Made by a program: the position numbers and the translations under genes. Shown here piece after piece: positions 25,513-34,293 of a stretch of DNA of 64,000 nucleotides. Position 1 is the first letter of the stretch; every line of letters starts with the position of its first letter. The notes under the pieces are model-generated. The model was not told the origin of the DNA and did no database searches. It saw only the letters and a list, made by a program, of their open reading frames with translations. Source of the stretch: Nonomuraea glycinis (GTDB lineage: Bacteria > Actinomycetota > Actinomycetes > Streptosporangiales > Streptosporangiaceae); assembly GCF_014646515.1 (NCBI RefSeq), contig NZ_BMNK01000011.1, positions 146,634-210,633 of the forward strand. Direction: 5' to 3'.

Positions 25513-26115
25513 TCAGGCCCGTGGCTGGGTGAGCGCCTGGGCCAGGGTCCTGGCGCCTGCCTTGATGGCCTCGACGGTCAGGCCGCGTTCGTCGCGCTGG
25601 TAGCTGATCAGGTGCGCGTTGAGCGGCGCGAGCAGGGCGTCGGCCAGGAAGCGGGGATCGACCGCCGGCCGGACCTCGGCCAGGAGCCTGGTCAGGTGCG
25701 TGTGGTAGAGCCGGTACGGCCCCCGGAACCTGACCTTCGGTGAGCCGAGCTCCAGCAGCAGCATCAGGTCCTGCTGGTCGACGACGCGGTCCACGAGCGC
25801 GGTCAGGAACGCCGCGACGCGCTCGGCCGCTCCCGCGCCGGGGCCGAGCGGCGGAGGGCCGTTCATGAAGGCTTCCTGGAAGACTCGTTCGCGCTCGTCG
25901 ATGAGCGCGAACACCAGTCCGGTCCGGTCGCCGAAGCGGCGGTAGACGGTGCCCACCCCCACGCAGGCCTCGCGGGCCACCTCGTCGAGCGACAGCTGAT
26001 CGGCCCCCTTGAGCTCGATCATGCGCGCGGCGACCTGGATGATCTTCTGTCGGTTGCGGGCCGCGTCGGCACGCTCAGGTTGCGGCTGCCCGACGATCGG
26101 CAACTGGTGGGACAC
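25513..26115 (-). CDS. TetR-family regulator
   Basis: 200 residues from GTG 26115. HTH at ~20-65: NRQKIIQVAARMIELKGADQ, LSLDEVAREACVGVGTVYRR and FGDRTGL. The C-terminal ligand domain is all-helical. It is divergent from the F420-type reductase at 26202, the usual arrangement for local control of that gene; it likely binds the short palindromes (CCGTtatACGG near 26165) between them. The inducer is unknown. Confidence 0.88.
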   Translation of the reverse strand: MSHQLPIVGQPQPERADAARNRQKIIQVAARMIELKGADQLSLDEVAREACVGVGTVYRRFGDRTGLVFALIDERERVFQEAFMNGPPPLGPGAGAAERVAAFLTALVDRVVDQQDLMLLLELGSPKVRFRGPYRLYHTHLTRLLAEVRPAVDPRFLADALLAPLNAHLISYQRDERGLTVEAIKAGARTLAQALTQPRA

Positions 26116-26201
26116 AGGCAGAGCATAGCCCCGTTGCAACCGGAGGAATTTCCGCTTAATCTGCCCCGTTATACGGAGATCATTCCAATGAGGGAGATAC
26201 C

Positions 26202-26606
26202 TTGCAGGACTTCAACCAGAAGATCATCGAGGAGTTCCGGGCCAACGCGGGCGTGGTCGGCGGCCCCTTCGAGGGAGCGACCCTCGTCCTGCTCACCACG
26301 ACCGGCGCCAAGAGCGGCAAGCGCACCACCAGCCCGACGATGTATTTCCAGGACGGCGACCGCTACTTCATCATCGCCTCCAACGGCGGGGCCGACCACC
26401 ACCCCGCGTGGTACCACAACCTGCGCGCCACGCCTCAGGCCACCGCCGAGATCGGCACGGAGACGTTCGAGGTGAAGGCGACTGTCATCGAGGGCGAGGA
26501 GCGTGACACGCTCTACGCGAAGGCGGTGGAGATCGCACCGGGGTTCGCCGAGTACGAGGCCAAGACCACGCGCCGCATCCCGGTCCTGGCCCTGCACCGC
26601 GTCTGA
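26202..26606 (+). CDS. F420-type nitroreductase (Ddn-like) family protein
   Basis: 134 residues from TTG 26202 with GGGAG 6 nt upstream. The family core is clear: LLTTTGAKSGKRTTSPTMYF, then FIIASNGGADHHPAWYHNLR and the C-terminal IPVLALHRV. Deazaflavin-dependent oxidoreductases of this kind reduce quinones or nitro compounds with F420H2. Regulated probably by the divergent TetR gene. The downstream DNA has short tandem repeats. Confidence 0.9.
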   Translation: MQDFNQKIIEEFRANAGVVGGPFEGATLVLLTTTGAKSGKRTTSPTMYFQDGDRYFIIASNGGADHHPAWYHNLRATPQATAEIGTETFEVKATVIEGEERDTLYAKAVEIAPGFAEYEAKTTRRIPVLALHRV

Positions 26607-26625
26607 CCACGCGCCCGCACCCCGC

Positions 26626-26739
26626 GCCCGATGGCGGGCCCGTGCCCCAAGCCCGATGGCGGGCCCGCACCCGCGGAGCCTGACGGCGCGCCCGCCATGC
26701 TGAAGCGTCAGAAGCGCCCGCCGTGCTGAAGCGTCAGAA
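26626..26739. repeat. Short tandem duplications between two gene ends
   Basis: GCCCGATGGCGGGCCCG occurs at 26626 and 26651 (25-bp period). A separate 26-bp unit occurs at 26688-26713 and 26714-26739 with one mismatch, and the second copy includes the xseB stop codon (26734-26736). Confidence 0.85.
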
Positions 26740-26970
26740 GGGGGCGTCGTCCGGCGAGGCGGCGGTCGGGTCGGATCGGCGCGCCATCGCGGCGGCCAGC
26801 TTGACCCGGGCGCCCTGCAGCCACTCCTCGCAGATGGCGGCCAGCTTCTCGCCCCGCTCCCAGAGCTCGATGGACTGCTCCAGGGTGAGGCCGCCGGTCT
26901 CCAGGCGGCGCACCACCTCGGTCAGCTCCTCGCGGGCCTGCTCATATGAGGGTGCCTTCTCGTCTGCCAC
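26734..26970 (-). CDS. xseB: Exodeoxyribonuclease VII small subunit
   Basis: 78 residues from GTG 26970, preceded by AAGGTGGGG; the frame is open to a TTG at 27000 but the shorter form starts exactly where the family does. YEQAREELTEVVRRLETGGL, then LEQSIELWERGEKL is diagnostic. It pairs with XseA, encoded on the opposite strand 1.2 kb away. A tetR/reductase pair lies between them. Confidence 0.93.
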   Translation of the reverse strand: MADEKAPSYEQAREELTEVVRRLETGGLTLEQSIELWERGEKLAAICEEWLQGARVKLAAAMARRSDPTAASPDDAPF

Positions 26971-27032
26971 CCGCCCCACCTTAGGGTCAGCCACCGACAA
27001 GTGCGTCCCACCTCACCGATCAGGGTCGGTCG

Positions 27033-27569
27033 TCAGTCGGTCGGCTTGGGCCGCTGCTGGAGGACGGTGACGATCTCGGTGAGCTCGGGCCAGTCCGCCG
27101 TGCCCGTGACCACCACGGTCACGTCCGGCAGCGGGAGGACCAGGGTGCGCTGGTTCTTGTCCTCGCGGAAGCGCCGCTCCCAGGCCCGGCCGTTGATCTG
27201 CTCCGTGCCGACGACCTTGTCGGAGTTGGCCATCCGGTTGGCGAACCCGCCGGCGGGCTTCTCGTCGCTCTGGATGATCACAGCGTGCTCCCGCTTGGCG
27301 GTGGCGTAGCCGAGGTGGAGGACCTGGGCGCCGCCCTCCCCTGTGGCGATCTTGTTGCTGTTGGGGACCCAGCCCGCCGGGTCCTTGCTGGGAGCCCACA
27401 CCTGGTACGGCACCGTACGGCTGAAGTTGGCGACCGTGATGGAGTAGTTCAGCTTGGGGATGTGCTCCCCGCTGCTCTGCGGCGTGACCAGCAAGAAGAG
27501 CCCGGCCGCCCCGAGACAGACGAACAGGGCTACCGCGTAGCCGTAGAAACCTTCGGTGAACCGTCGCAC
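27033..27569 (-). CDS. DUF4245 membrane-anchored protein
   Basis: 178 residues from GTG 27569. One N-terminal TM (GYAVALFVCLGAAGLFLLVT), then an extracytoplasmic domain (GWVPNSNKIA, LHLGYATAKREHAVIIQSDE). DUF4245 is an actinobacterial family usually found between xseB and glpX, as here; function unknown. Converges with nothing nearby and probably shares transcription with the TetR gene 12 bp upstream. Confidence 0.85.
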   Translation of the reverse strand: MRRFTEGFYGYAVALFVCLGAAGLFLLVTPQSSGEHIPKLNYSITVANFSRTVPYQVWAPSKDPAGWVPNSNKIATGEGGAQVLHLGYATAKREHAVIIQSDEKPAGGFANRMANSDKVVGTEQINGRAWERRFREDKNQRTLVLPLPDVTVVVTGTADWPELTEIVTVLQQRPKPTD

Positions 27570-27580
27570 AGTTGGCGAGG

Positions 27581-28192
27581 TTACCCGCTGGAGGGGCCGG
27601 TCGCCGAAGCGGCGGGCCGGATCTGCCCGATGATGGCGAGCACGTCCTCGGCCAGCTCCCGGTCACCCGACTGGACGACCTCCGACACGGCGGCGGCCAG
27701 CGCGCCGGTGACGACCACGACCAGGGCGTTCTCGCCGTCGTCGAAGAGCGTGGCGTTGCGTCTGGCCCACGTGCGCAGGCGATCGCGCATGACCACCTCG
27801 AAGCCGGGCGGGCCGTCACCGCGCAGGAACAGCGCGGCGAGCTCGCGTTCGGTGAGGCAGCCTTCGAGGTAGGCGCGGGCGGCGCTGATGAAGACCCGCA
27901 TGGGGTCGGTCTCGCCGGAGCCGCGCGCCTCCCGGGCCGCCTGCTTGGTGCGCTGCGTCTGCCTGCCCTGGAACTCCTCGAACAGGGTGAGATAAAGGTC
28001 GGCCTTGCCCGAGAAGTGGTGGTAGAGGCTGCCGACGCTGGCATCGGCCCTGGCGACCACCTCGGTCACGCCCGCCTCGGCGAATCCCCTGGCGACGAAG
28101 ACGTCCCTGGCTGCCTTGAGAAGCGCCGTGCGGGTGGCCGCTCCGCGCTCTGATGTCCGCGCCGCCACCGGCTGTTCCACATCGCTGCTCAT
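27581..28192 (-). CDS. TetR-family regulator
   Basis: 203 residues from ATG 28192 (GTG 28201 is an alternative; neither has a strong ribosome site). HTH: ATRTALLKAARDVFVARGF, then VTEVVARADASVGSLYHHFS. The rest is a helical ligand domain. The TnpB element inserted immediately upstream of its start, so its native promoter may be lost. Confidence 0.87.
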   Translation of the reverse strand: MSSDVEQPVAARTSERGAATRTALLKAARDVFVARGFAEAGVTEVVARADASVGSLYHHFSGKADLYLTLFEEFQGRQTQRTKQAAREARGSGETDPMRVFISAARAYLEGCLTERELAALFLRGDGPPGFEVVMRDRLRTWARRNATLFDDGENALVVVVTGALAAAVSEVVQSGDRELAEDVLAIIGQIRPAASATGPSSG

Positions 28193-28210
28193 GAGTGGCA
28201 CATTATCCGT

Positions 28211-29593
28211 TCACTGAGTTTCAAGGATGGTCAGTGATTCGCCCGGTGTGGGCGAAGGTCCTCGTCTGATCCGGGCAGCCGATGCCCGGTGCGAGGTTGA
28301 CGCTTCACGGCCACCTGCCCCGCCGGGCGGGGTCTTACGGTCGGCTCCACGTCCGTTTCGAGTCTCCGGGCCACTCCCGGCGACCGTACCCTCCACCACA
28401 GAGGCGAGGTTGAGCGCGGCGTTCTCATCGCGATCCATCGACAGCCCGCACCCCTCACAGACATACGTGCGCACCCGCAACGGCAGTTTGGCTTTCACCG
28501 CACCGCAGGATGAGCACGTCTTGGAGGAGGGGAACCAACGGCCGGCCACCAGCAACCGTCCGCCGTGCCAGGTGGTCTTGTAGGTGAGCTGGCGGCGGAT
28601 CTCCCCGAAGCCCGCGTCGGAGACGGCTTGGGCCAGTCGCCGGTTGCGGATCATCCCGGCCACGTTGAGGTCTTCGACCACGATGGTGCCGTAGGTGCGT
28701 GCCAGGCTGGTGGTGAGTTGGTGAATGCCGTCGCGGCGCAGCGCAGCCACCCGATGCTCTGCCCGGTTGCGGGCGGCGTTCGCGCGCCGCCACCGCTGCG
28801 ACGGTTGCTGCCGGGTGCGCCGGTCCGGGCCTTGTTTGCGGGAGGCCGCCCGCGACAGGCGGCGCAGCTTACGCAAGGCCGTCGTCACGTGCCGGGGGTT
28901 GGCGATCGGAGGGCGGTCGTCGGAGAAGACCGCCAGGGTCGTGATGCCGAGGTCCACGCCGATCACCGCGTCCGGCCGCGTAGGTGCGGCCGGAGGTCGT
29001 TCGGTGTGCACGGTGAAGCTGACGTGCCAGCGGCCCTCCTGCCATCGGACGGTCGCCGAGGCGATCCGCGCCCCTTCGGTGAGCAGGCGGGCGAGTTTGC
29101 CGACCGGTTCGCAGGTTTTGATCTGGCCCAGCACCGGCAGGATCACGTGGGTGTGGCCGTCCAGCCGGATCGTGCCGGTGGTGAACCGCACCGACCGGGC
29201 CGCGCGGCGTTTGGTCTTGAACCGGGGAAACCCCACTTTCGGGCCCTGACGCTTACCGCTCTGGGAGTCGCGCCAGTTCGACAGGGCGTCGGCCAGGCGA
29301 CCGAGGCCGCAGGCGTAGGACTCCTTGGAGTTGCCCGCCCACCATGGGGCGATCTCGTGCTTGACCTGGTTCCAGCGTTTCCGCAATGCGGGCATGGACC
29401 ACGACAGGGCCGGGGTGAGCTGGTCGTCGGGGATGCCGTAGGAGCGTTCGGCCTCCCGCTGCGCCAGATTCGCCTTCACCTGCGCCAGGCCCCAGTTGAA
29501 CGCCACCCGCACCGCCCCGCAATGCGACGCCAGCGCGGCGGCCTGACGTGCGGTGGGGTCCAGCGCGAAACGGTAGGCCTGCACGACCCGCAT
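28211..29593 (-). CDS. tnpB: TnpB / IS605 OrfB-family RNA-guided nuclease-transposase
   Basis: 460 residues from ATG 29593 with GGAAGG ~8 nt upstream. The HTH N-terminus (YRFALDPTARQAAALASHCG) is followed by the RuvC-like core: first Asp in VIGVDLGITTLAV, Glu in VVEDLNVAGM and last Asp in MDRDENAALN, with a zinc ribbon CSSCG...CEGCG between. All catalytic residues are present, so the nuclease may be active. No tnpA is nearby, so it is an IS1341-type element. The gene probably overlaps its guide RNA at the 3' end. Confidence 0.93.
   Translation of the reverse strand: MRVVQAYRFALDPTARQAAALASHCGAVRVAFNWGLAQVKANLAQREAERSYGIPDDQLTPALSWSMPALRKRWNQVKHEIAPWWAGNSKESYACGLGRLADALSNWRDSQSGKRQGPKVGFPRFKTKRRAARSVRFTTGTIRLDGHTHVILPVLGQIKTCEPVGKLARLLTEGARIASATVRWQEGRWHVSFTVHTERPPAAPTRPDAVIGVDLGITTLAVFSDDRPPIANPRHVTTALRKLRRLSRAASRKQGPDRRTRQQPSQRWRRANAARNRAEHRVAALRRDGIHQLTTSLARTYGTIVVEDLNVAGMIRNRRLAQAVSDAGFGEIRRQLTYKTTWHGGRLLVAGRWFPSSKTCSSCGAVKAKLPLRVRTYVCEGCGLSMDRDENAALNLASVVEGTVAGSGPETRNGRGADRKTPPGGAGGREASTSHRASAARIRRGPSPTPGESLTILETQ
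28238..28256 (-). other. Right-end hairpin of the TnpB element / reRNA scaffold
   Basis: Perfect 7-bp stem TTCGCCC/GGGCGAA with a 5-nt loop, overlapping the last tnpB codons and 25 bp from the stop. IS200/IS605 right ends carry such subterminal hairpins, and the TnpB omega (re)RNA derives from this region. If the element ends near 28205-28210, the guide would read into tetR upstream DNA. Confidence 0.4.
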
Positions 29594-29944
29594 GACCACC
29601 CTTCCTTCGTGTATTCGAGAGTGTGTGCGAACGACTCTAGCAGCATGACTGCACACTAGGTAAGGCTTTGCATGCACATCGTGACGATCGAGGGATGGGG
29701 CAGGCAGCGTCGGCCAGACACGGCGCCAAGCCGCAGGCCCCTACAGTGCCCCTTTCCTGCCGTCCACCAGCGAGCAGGCCACCGAGCCACCCCCCGATCA
29801 CCACGTGACACACCGCGATCGCGCTAGAGAAACCAGATAAAGACTGACGAACACTGATACGACCCACAGCAGTTACCACCCCCGCTGACCGGGGATAGAG
29901 GGACAACTACGATCGAGGTAGTCGTTCCTAGGAGGCCTCTCATC
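29594..29944. other. Intergenic stretch: TnpB left end and glpX promoter
   Basis: About 350 bp with no convincing gene. The left boundary of the TnpB element should be here; AGTGTGTGC (29620s) and GCACACT (29650s) can pair. GGAGG lies 9 nt before the glpX ATG. A small minus-strand open frame (29637-29906) has no ribosome site. Confidence 0.4.
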
Positions 29945-30979
29945 ATGTCCGATCAGACGTCCGTACCTGCCGCCCTGGCCACGGGCGAGCGCGCCCCCGA
30001 CCGAAACCTCGCCCTCGAACTTGTCCGGGTCACGGAGGCGGCGGCCATGGCGGCGGCCCGCTGGGTGGGACGAGGCGACAAGAACGGCGCCGACGGCGCG
30101 GCCGTGAACGCGATGCGCCAGTTGATCAACACCGTGTCCATGAACGGTGTGGTGGTCATCGGGGAGGGTGAGAAGGACCACGCCCCGATGCTCTTCAACG
30201 GGGAGCAGGTCGGCGACGGCAGTGGCCCCGAGTGCGACGTGGCGGTCGACCCGATCGACGGCACCCGGCTGACCGCGCTGGGCATGCCCGACGCGGTCTC
30301 GGTGATCGCGTTGAGCGAGCGCGGGTCGATGTACGACCCGTCGGCGGTTTTCTACATGGAGAAGCTGGTCACCGGGCCGGAGGCGGCCGACGTGGTGGAC
30401 ATCGAGGCGCCCGTGAAGGCGAACATCGCGGCGGTCGCCAAGGCGAAGCACTGCTCGCCCTCCGACGTGACGGTGGTCATCCTCGACCGGCCCCGGCACG
30501 AGCGGCTGGTCAAGGAGATCAGGGAGAGCGGCGCGCGGATCAAGTTCATCACCGACGGCGACGTGGCGGGCGCCATCATGGCGGCGCGCGGCGGCACCGG
30601 CATCGACCTGATGCTGGGCATCGGCGGCACGCCTGAGGGCATCATCGCGGCCTGCGCGCTCAAGTGCCTGGGCGGTGTCATCCAGGGCAAACTGTGGCCG
30701 CTGGACGAGGCCGAGCGGCGCAAGGCCATCGCGGCCGGGCACGACCTGGACCAGGTGCTGACCACGGACGACCTGGTCAGGTCCGACGACGTGTTCTTCG
30801 CGGCGACGGGCATCACCCAGGGCGAGCTGATGGACGGCGTGCGCTACCGGGGTGGCGTGGCGATGACGCAGTCGCTGGTGATGCGCGGGCGCTCTGGAAC
30901 GATCCGCAAGGTCGAGAGCGAGCACCAGCTGTGGAAGCTGCGCGCCTACAGCGCGATCAACTTCGACACCGCCGGCTGA
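29945..30979 (+). CDS. glpX: Class II fructose-1,6-bisphosphatase GlpX
   Basis: 344 residues. Signature motifs: GEGEKDHAPMLFNGE (substrate/metal), VDPIDGTRLTA (metal Asp residues), GGTPEGIIAACALKCLGG and VMRGRSGTIRKVESEH. It dephosphorylates FBP to F6P in gluconeogenesis. With pckG (60064) this window holds two gluconeogenic control enzymes. Stop-codon DNA is followed by short tandem repeats. Confidence 0.97.
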   Translation: MSDQTSVPAALATGERAPDRNLALELVRVTEAAAMAAARWVGRGDKNGADGAAVNAMRQLINTVSMNGVVVIGEGEKDHAPMLFNGEQVGDGSGPECDVAVDPIDGTRLTALGMPDAVSVIALSERGSMYDPSAVFYMEKLVTGPEAADVVDIEAPVKANIAAVAKAKHCSPSDVTVVILDRPRHERLVKEIRESGARIKFITDGDVAGAIMAARGGTGIDLMLGIGGTPEGIIAACALKCLGGVIQGKLWPLDEAERRKAIAAGHDLDQVLTTDDLVRSDDVFFAATGITQGELMDGVRYRGGVAMTQSLVMRGRSGTIRKVESEHQLWKLRAYSAINFDTAG

Positions 30980-31070
30980 AGGTCACCTCCGGCTGAAGGT
31001 CAGCGGCGGCTGAAGGTCAGCGCGGCTGAGGGTCACCGCTGACTGAAGGACAGCGGCGGCTGAAGGTCAG
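30974..31070. repeat. Degenerate 13-18-bp tandem repeats over two convergent gene ends
   Basis: About six copies of GGCTGAAGGTCA(G/C) spaced 13-22 bp, starting at the glpX stop and reaching the stop of the next gene. Each copy carries a TGA on the plus strand. Confidence 0.85.
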
Positions 31071-31714
31071 CGGCGGCGCTTGCGGCGGGGTGGCTCCTTG
31101 ACCTTGACCTCGCCGAGGAAGTTGCTGGTGCGCACCTCGACCACGGGTGAGTCCGGCTCGCTCGGCTGCTTGGTGAGGCGGACGGTCTTGTCCTTGGTGA
31201 CGCGGATGACCTCGAGCCCTTCGGGGACGTGGATCTCCAGCCCGCCGAGGACCAGGGTGGCGTTGATGATGATGCGCCGGTTCTGCAGGATCGCGTCGCG
31301 CAGGTCGAGCTTGGTGGTGCCGAACATGGCCGTCACGCTCAGCTCGGCCGGCACCACCCAGCGACCGCCGCGGTGCTCCTTCTTGAAGATCGCCGAGACC
31401 GGCCTGCCGTCCAGGTTGATCGGCTGCTCCTCGGGCGGCAGCAGGTCGGCGGTCACCTGGGCGAGCTCGCCGAGCGTGCGGGCGGCGTACACCGTCGTGA
31501 GCCGTTCCTCGAGCTCGTCCAGCATGAGGCGGCCGTCGGCGTGGGCGTCCTGGAGCACCTGGACGACGCGCTCGCGGTCGGCGTCGGAGGCGCGCAGTTC
31601 GTGCGGCTTGGGCGAGTCGTCCTGAGCGCCTCGGCGGGCCGAGGTCCACTCTTCGGCCAGCCGCTCCCCGACTTCCTGCAGGCGTGGCAACCAGGATCCA
31701 GGGCGTTCGTTCAC
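31067..31714 (-). CDS. DUF1707/LiaF-like C-terminal domain protein
   Basis: 215 residues from GTG 31714. DUF1707 region ~40-95 (LRASDADRERVVQVLQDAHA, LDELEERL). The C-terminal half is a beta-helix-like repeat region (ELSVTAMFGTTKLDLRDAIL, LGGLEIHVPEGLEV), as in cell-wall-active LiaF-type proteins. It has no TM, so it is cytosolic. Role in envelope stress sensing is an inference from the domain type. Converges on glpX. Confidence 0.8.
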   Translation of the reverse strand: MNERPGSWLPRLQEVGERLAEEWTSARRGAQDDSPKPHELRASDADRERVVQVLQDAHADGRLMLDELEERLTTVYAARTLGELAQVTADLLPPEEQPINLDGRPVSAIFKKEHRGGRWVVPAELSVTAMFGTTKLDLRDAILQNRRIIINATLVLGGLEIHVPEGLEVIRVTKDKTVRLTKQPSEPDSPVVEVRTSNFLGEVKVKEPPRRKRRR

Positions 31715-31767
31715 AGTTCAGACCATATCCCGCCAGGATCCGGAGCGCTTCCCCCTGAGGAGGCACA

Positions 31768-32319
31768 TCATCGGATCCGGGCGACGAGGGCGGCGACGTC
31801 CTCGGCCAGTTGCTCGTCGACCTCGGCGTGCCGGTTGAGCAGGCGATACCACATGACGCCGAAGGCGATGTCCACCGCGAGCTCGGGGTCCACGCCCACG
31901 GGCAGGGCGCCGCGTTCGAGGACGGCGCGCAGGGCGCGGCGGCGCGGGCCGATGAGCCGGGCGTCCAACTCGGCGGCGAAGCCCGGGTCGCTCTGGGCGT
32001 CGGCCATCAGCCCGACGACCACCCGCCCGGCGAGGCCGTGGGCGACCGCGAACGACTCGCGCAGGAAGACCACCAGGTCCCGCTGCGGGTCGCCGCTCTC
32101 CGGGGGCACCGGCAGCTGTTCGCCGACCACCTCGGTCATGGCTTCGAGCAGCAGCTCCGCCTTGGTCTGCCACCATCGGTAGAGCGTCTGCCGCCCGGTG
32201 CCCGCCGCCTCGGCGATGCCTTTGAGCGTGACGGAGGCGTACCCGTCGCGCTCGCACAGCTCCAGCGCGGCCCGCAGGATCGCCTGCCTGGCCACCTCGC
32301 TCCGCGGTCTGCCTGCCAT
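31768..32319 (-). CDS. TetR-family regulator
   Basis: 183 residues. N-terminus AGRPRSEVARQAILRAALEL, HTH YASVTLKGIAEAAGTGRQTL followed by YRWW. Divergent from the DUF998 gene at 32400; it probably controls that gene and itself through the 80-bp spacer, where GTTTACTGAAAAC is a near-palindrome. Confidence 0.88.
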   Translation of the reverse strand: MAGRPRSEVARQAILRAALELCERDGYASVTLKGIAEAAGTGRQTLYRWWQTKAELLLEAMTEVVGEQLPVPPESGDPQRDLVVFLRESFAVAHGLAGRVVVGLMADAQSDPGFAAELDARLIGPRRRALRAVLERGALPVGVDPELAVDIAFGVMWYRLLNRHAEVDEQLAEDVAALVARIR

Positions 32320-32399
32320 CAGCCGATTTTATTGGTCACGCTGCCTCGTTTACTGAAAACCGGAATCTGTCGGGGTTCGCGGCCGTTGAAGCCGACAAC

Positions 32400-33056
32400 A
32401 TGAGAGGGGCGTTCGTGCATCGGTCGGCACGTTGGGGCCTGGGCGCCGTGGGCGCCGGCGCCACCATGATCCTCGGACTGGACCTGGCCGCGCTCGGCGA
32501 GCTGGACCCGCTGCGGCGCACCATCAGCGAGCACGGCCTGCACGAGTACGGGTGGGTCTTCGGGCTGGGCGTCGCCCTGCTGGCGGCCGGGTCGGTGGCC
32601 ATCGGCGTCTCGCTGGCCCGCAGGCGGCTGGCCGGGGTCGTCGGCACCGTGGCGCTGATGGCGTGGAGCGCCGGGCTGCTGGTGATCGCGTGGTTCCCCA
32701 AGCACGACTGGACCGTGGGGCCCAGCCTCAGCGGCAGCATCCACCGGGCGGGCAGCGTCGTCGCCTTCCTCAGCCTCCCGCTGGCCGCGCTGATCATCGC
32801 CAGGCCGTGGCGGCGGGCGGAACGGGGGGCCGCGTCGCTGGCGGCCTTCGCGTTCGGGCTGCTCTCCGTGCTGTTCGCGCTGAGCATGATCGCCGTGATG
32901 ACGATCGGCGCGCAGAGCGGGCTGCCGTGGTGGCGGGTGATGCCGCTCGGCCTGGTCGAACGGGGTCTGGCGGTGATCGAGGTGGCGGCGCTGGCGGCGC
33001 TCGGCGTGTGGGCCGCGGGGCAGCGGCTGGGCGCCCCCGAGGACAACCTCGCCTAA
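32400..33056 (+). CDS. DUF998 integral membrane protein
   Basis: 218 residues; six hydrophobic segments with short loops. Motifs LDPLRRTISEHGL and IAWFPKHDWT are characteristic of DUF998. Function unknown. Likely regulated by the divergent TetR. No ribosome site was seen before ATG 32400. Confidence 0.82.
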   Translation: MRGAFVHRSARWGLGAVGAGATMILGLDLAALGELDPLRRTISEHGLHEYGWVFGLGVALLAAGSVAIGVSLARRRLAGVVGTVALMAWSAGLLVIAWFPKHDWTVGPSLSGSIHRAGSVVAFLSLPLAALIIARPWRRAERGAASLAAFAFGLLSVLFALSMIAVMTIGAQSGLPWWRVMPLGLVERGLAVIEVAALAALGVWAAGQRLGAPEDNLA

Positions 33057-33132
33057 GACTGGTGGAGCACCCGGCAGGCGGTTAACCTGACCCCGCCTCA
33101 TCTTTGATTTCCCCCCGGTCAAGGAGGCCACC

Positions 33133-34293
33133 GTGCCGTCCACCCGTGATCGTCAGGCCCGCCATGCGACGTTCGTCGTCTTCGCGGTGCAGGGACTGTC
33201 CTTCGCCACCCTGCTCACCCAGGTCGCCCACCTCCAGGACAAACACGAGCTCAGCACCGGGGCGCTCACCGTGCTCCTGCTCATCGTGCCGGTCTTCGCC
33301 GGGATCGGCAGCGTCGCCGCCGGCTCGTTCGCCGCCCGCCTGGGCAGCAAGACGCTCCTGCGGGGAGCGCAGCCCGCGGTGGCCCTCGCCGTGGTGCTCG
33401 CCGGCCTGGCCCCGAGCGTGGCGACCCTCGTGCCGGCGCTGCTGCTGTTCGGGCTGGGGGTCGGCGCGGTGGACGCGGGCATGAACATGCAGGGCGTCGC
33501 GGTCGAGCGCAGGTACGGACGGGCGGTGCTGAACGGCTTCCACTGCCTGTGGAGCGTGTTCAGCCTGGCCGGGGCGCTCTGGGTGGCGGCGGTCGGTGAC
33601 GGCCTGCCGATGGAGGCCGTCATGGCGATCCCGATGGTCGTGGCCGTGGCGGGCTCCCTGTACGCGGGGCCCAAGCTGTGCACGGCGGCGGAGGAGAAGG
33701 CCGAGACCGAGGCCAAGACCGCCGCCCGGGGGTTCCCCTGGCGGTCGATCGTCCCGCTCTGTCTGGCGATGGGCTTCCTGTACGTCGGGGACGCGGCCGT
33801 CTCCAACTTCAGCACCGTCTTCATGCAGGACATCCTGTCGGCGGACGCCCGGGTGATCCCGCTGGCCTACGCCGCCTACCAGGCGACGACGCTGCTCGTC
33901 CGGCTCGGCGGGGACGTGGCGGTCAGGAGGTACGGCCCGGCCACCGTCGTCAGGCTCGGCGGCGCCATCGCCACGCTCGGCTTCCTCGGCATCGTCGCCG
34001 CCCCCAGCCAGCCGCTGGCCATCGTCGCCTTCGGGCTGACCGGCATGGGCCTGGCCGTGGTGGCGCCGCAGTCGTTCTCCGCGGCCGGGCGGCTGGACCC
34101 GGCGGGCACCGGGGTGGCCATCGCCTGGGTCAACCTGTTCAACTACGTCGGTTTCATCGTCGGCTCCGGCCTGGTGGGGGTGGTCGCCGACCTCGGCGAC
34201 ATGCGGACCGGTTTCGTCGTACCGCTGGTGCTGGTCGCCGCGATCGTGGCCCTGGCCAGGGGCTTCGAGCCCGCCCTCAAGACACGGCTCTGA
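33133..34293 (+). CDS. MFS transporter
   Basis: 386 residues from GTG 33133 with AAGGAGG 5 nt upstream. About 12 TM helices; the GAVDAGMNMQGVAVERRYGR loop resembles the FucP/YbjJ-like MFS clade. Substrate unknown, possibly sugar-like. Its last 17 bp overlap the convergent Gfo/Idh dehydrogenase gene. Confidence 0.88.
   Translation: MPSTRDRQARHATFVVFAVQGLSFATLLTQVAHLQDKHELSTGALTVLLLIVPVFAGIGSVAAGSFAARLGSKTLLRGAQPAVALAVVLAGLAPSVATLVPALLLFGLGVGAVDAGMNMQGVAVERRYGRAVLNGFHCLWSVFSLAGALWVAAVGDGLPMEAVMAIPMVVAVAGSLYAGPKLCTAAEEKAETEAKTAARGFPWRSIVPLCLAMGFLYVGDAAVSNFSTVFMQDILSADARVIPLAYAAYQATTLLVRLGGDVAVRRYGPATVVRLGGAIATLGFLGIVAAPSQPLAIVAFGLTGMGLAVVAPQSFSAAGRLDPAGTGVAIAWVNLFNYVGFIVGSGLVGVVADLGDMRTGFVVPLVLVAAIVALARGFEPALKTRL

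Noticed and set aside
29637..29906. 89-codon minus-strand frame between tnpB and glpX
   Set aside because: No ribosome site, overlaps the likely glpX promoter and has no recognisable domain.
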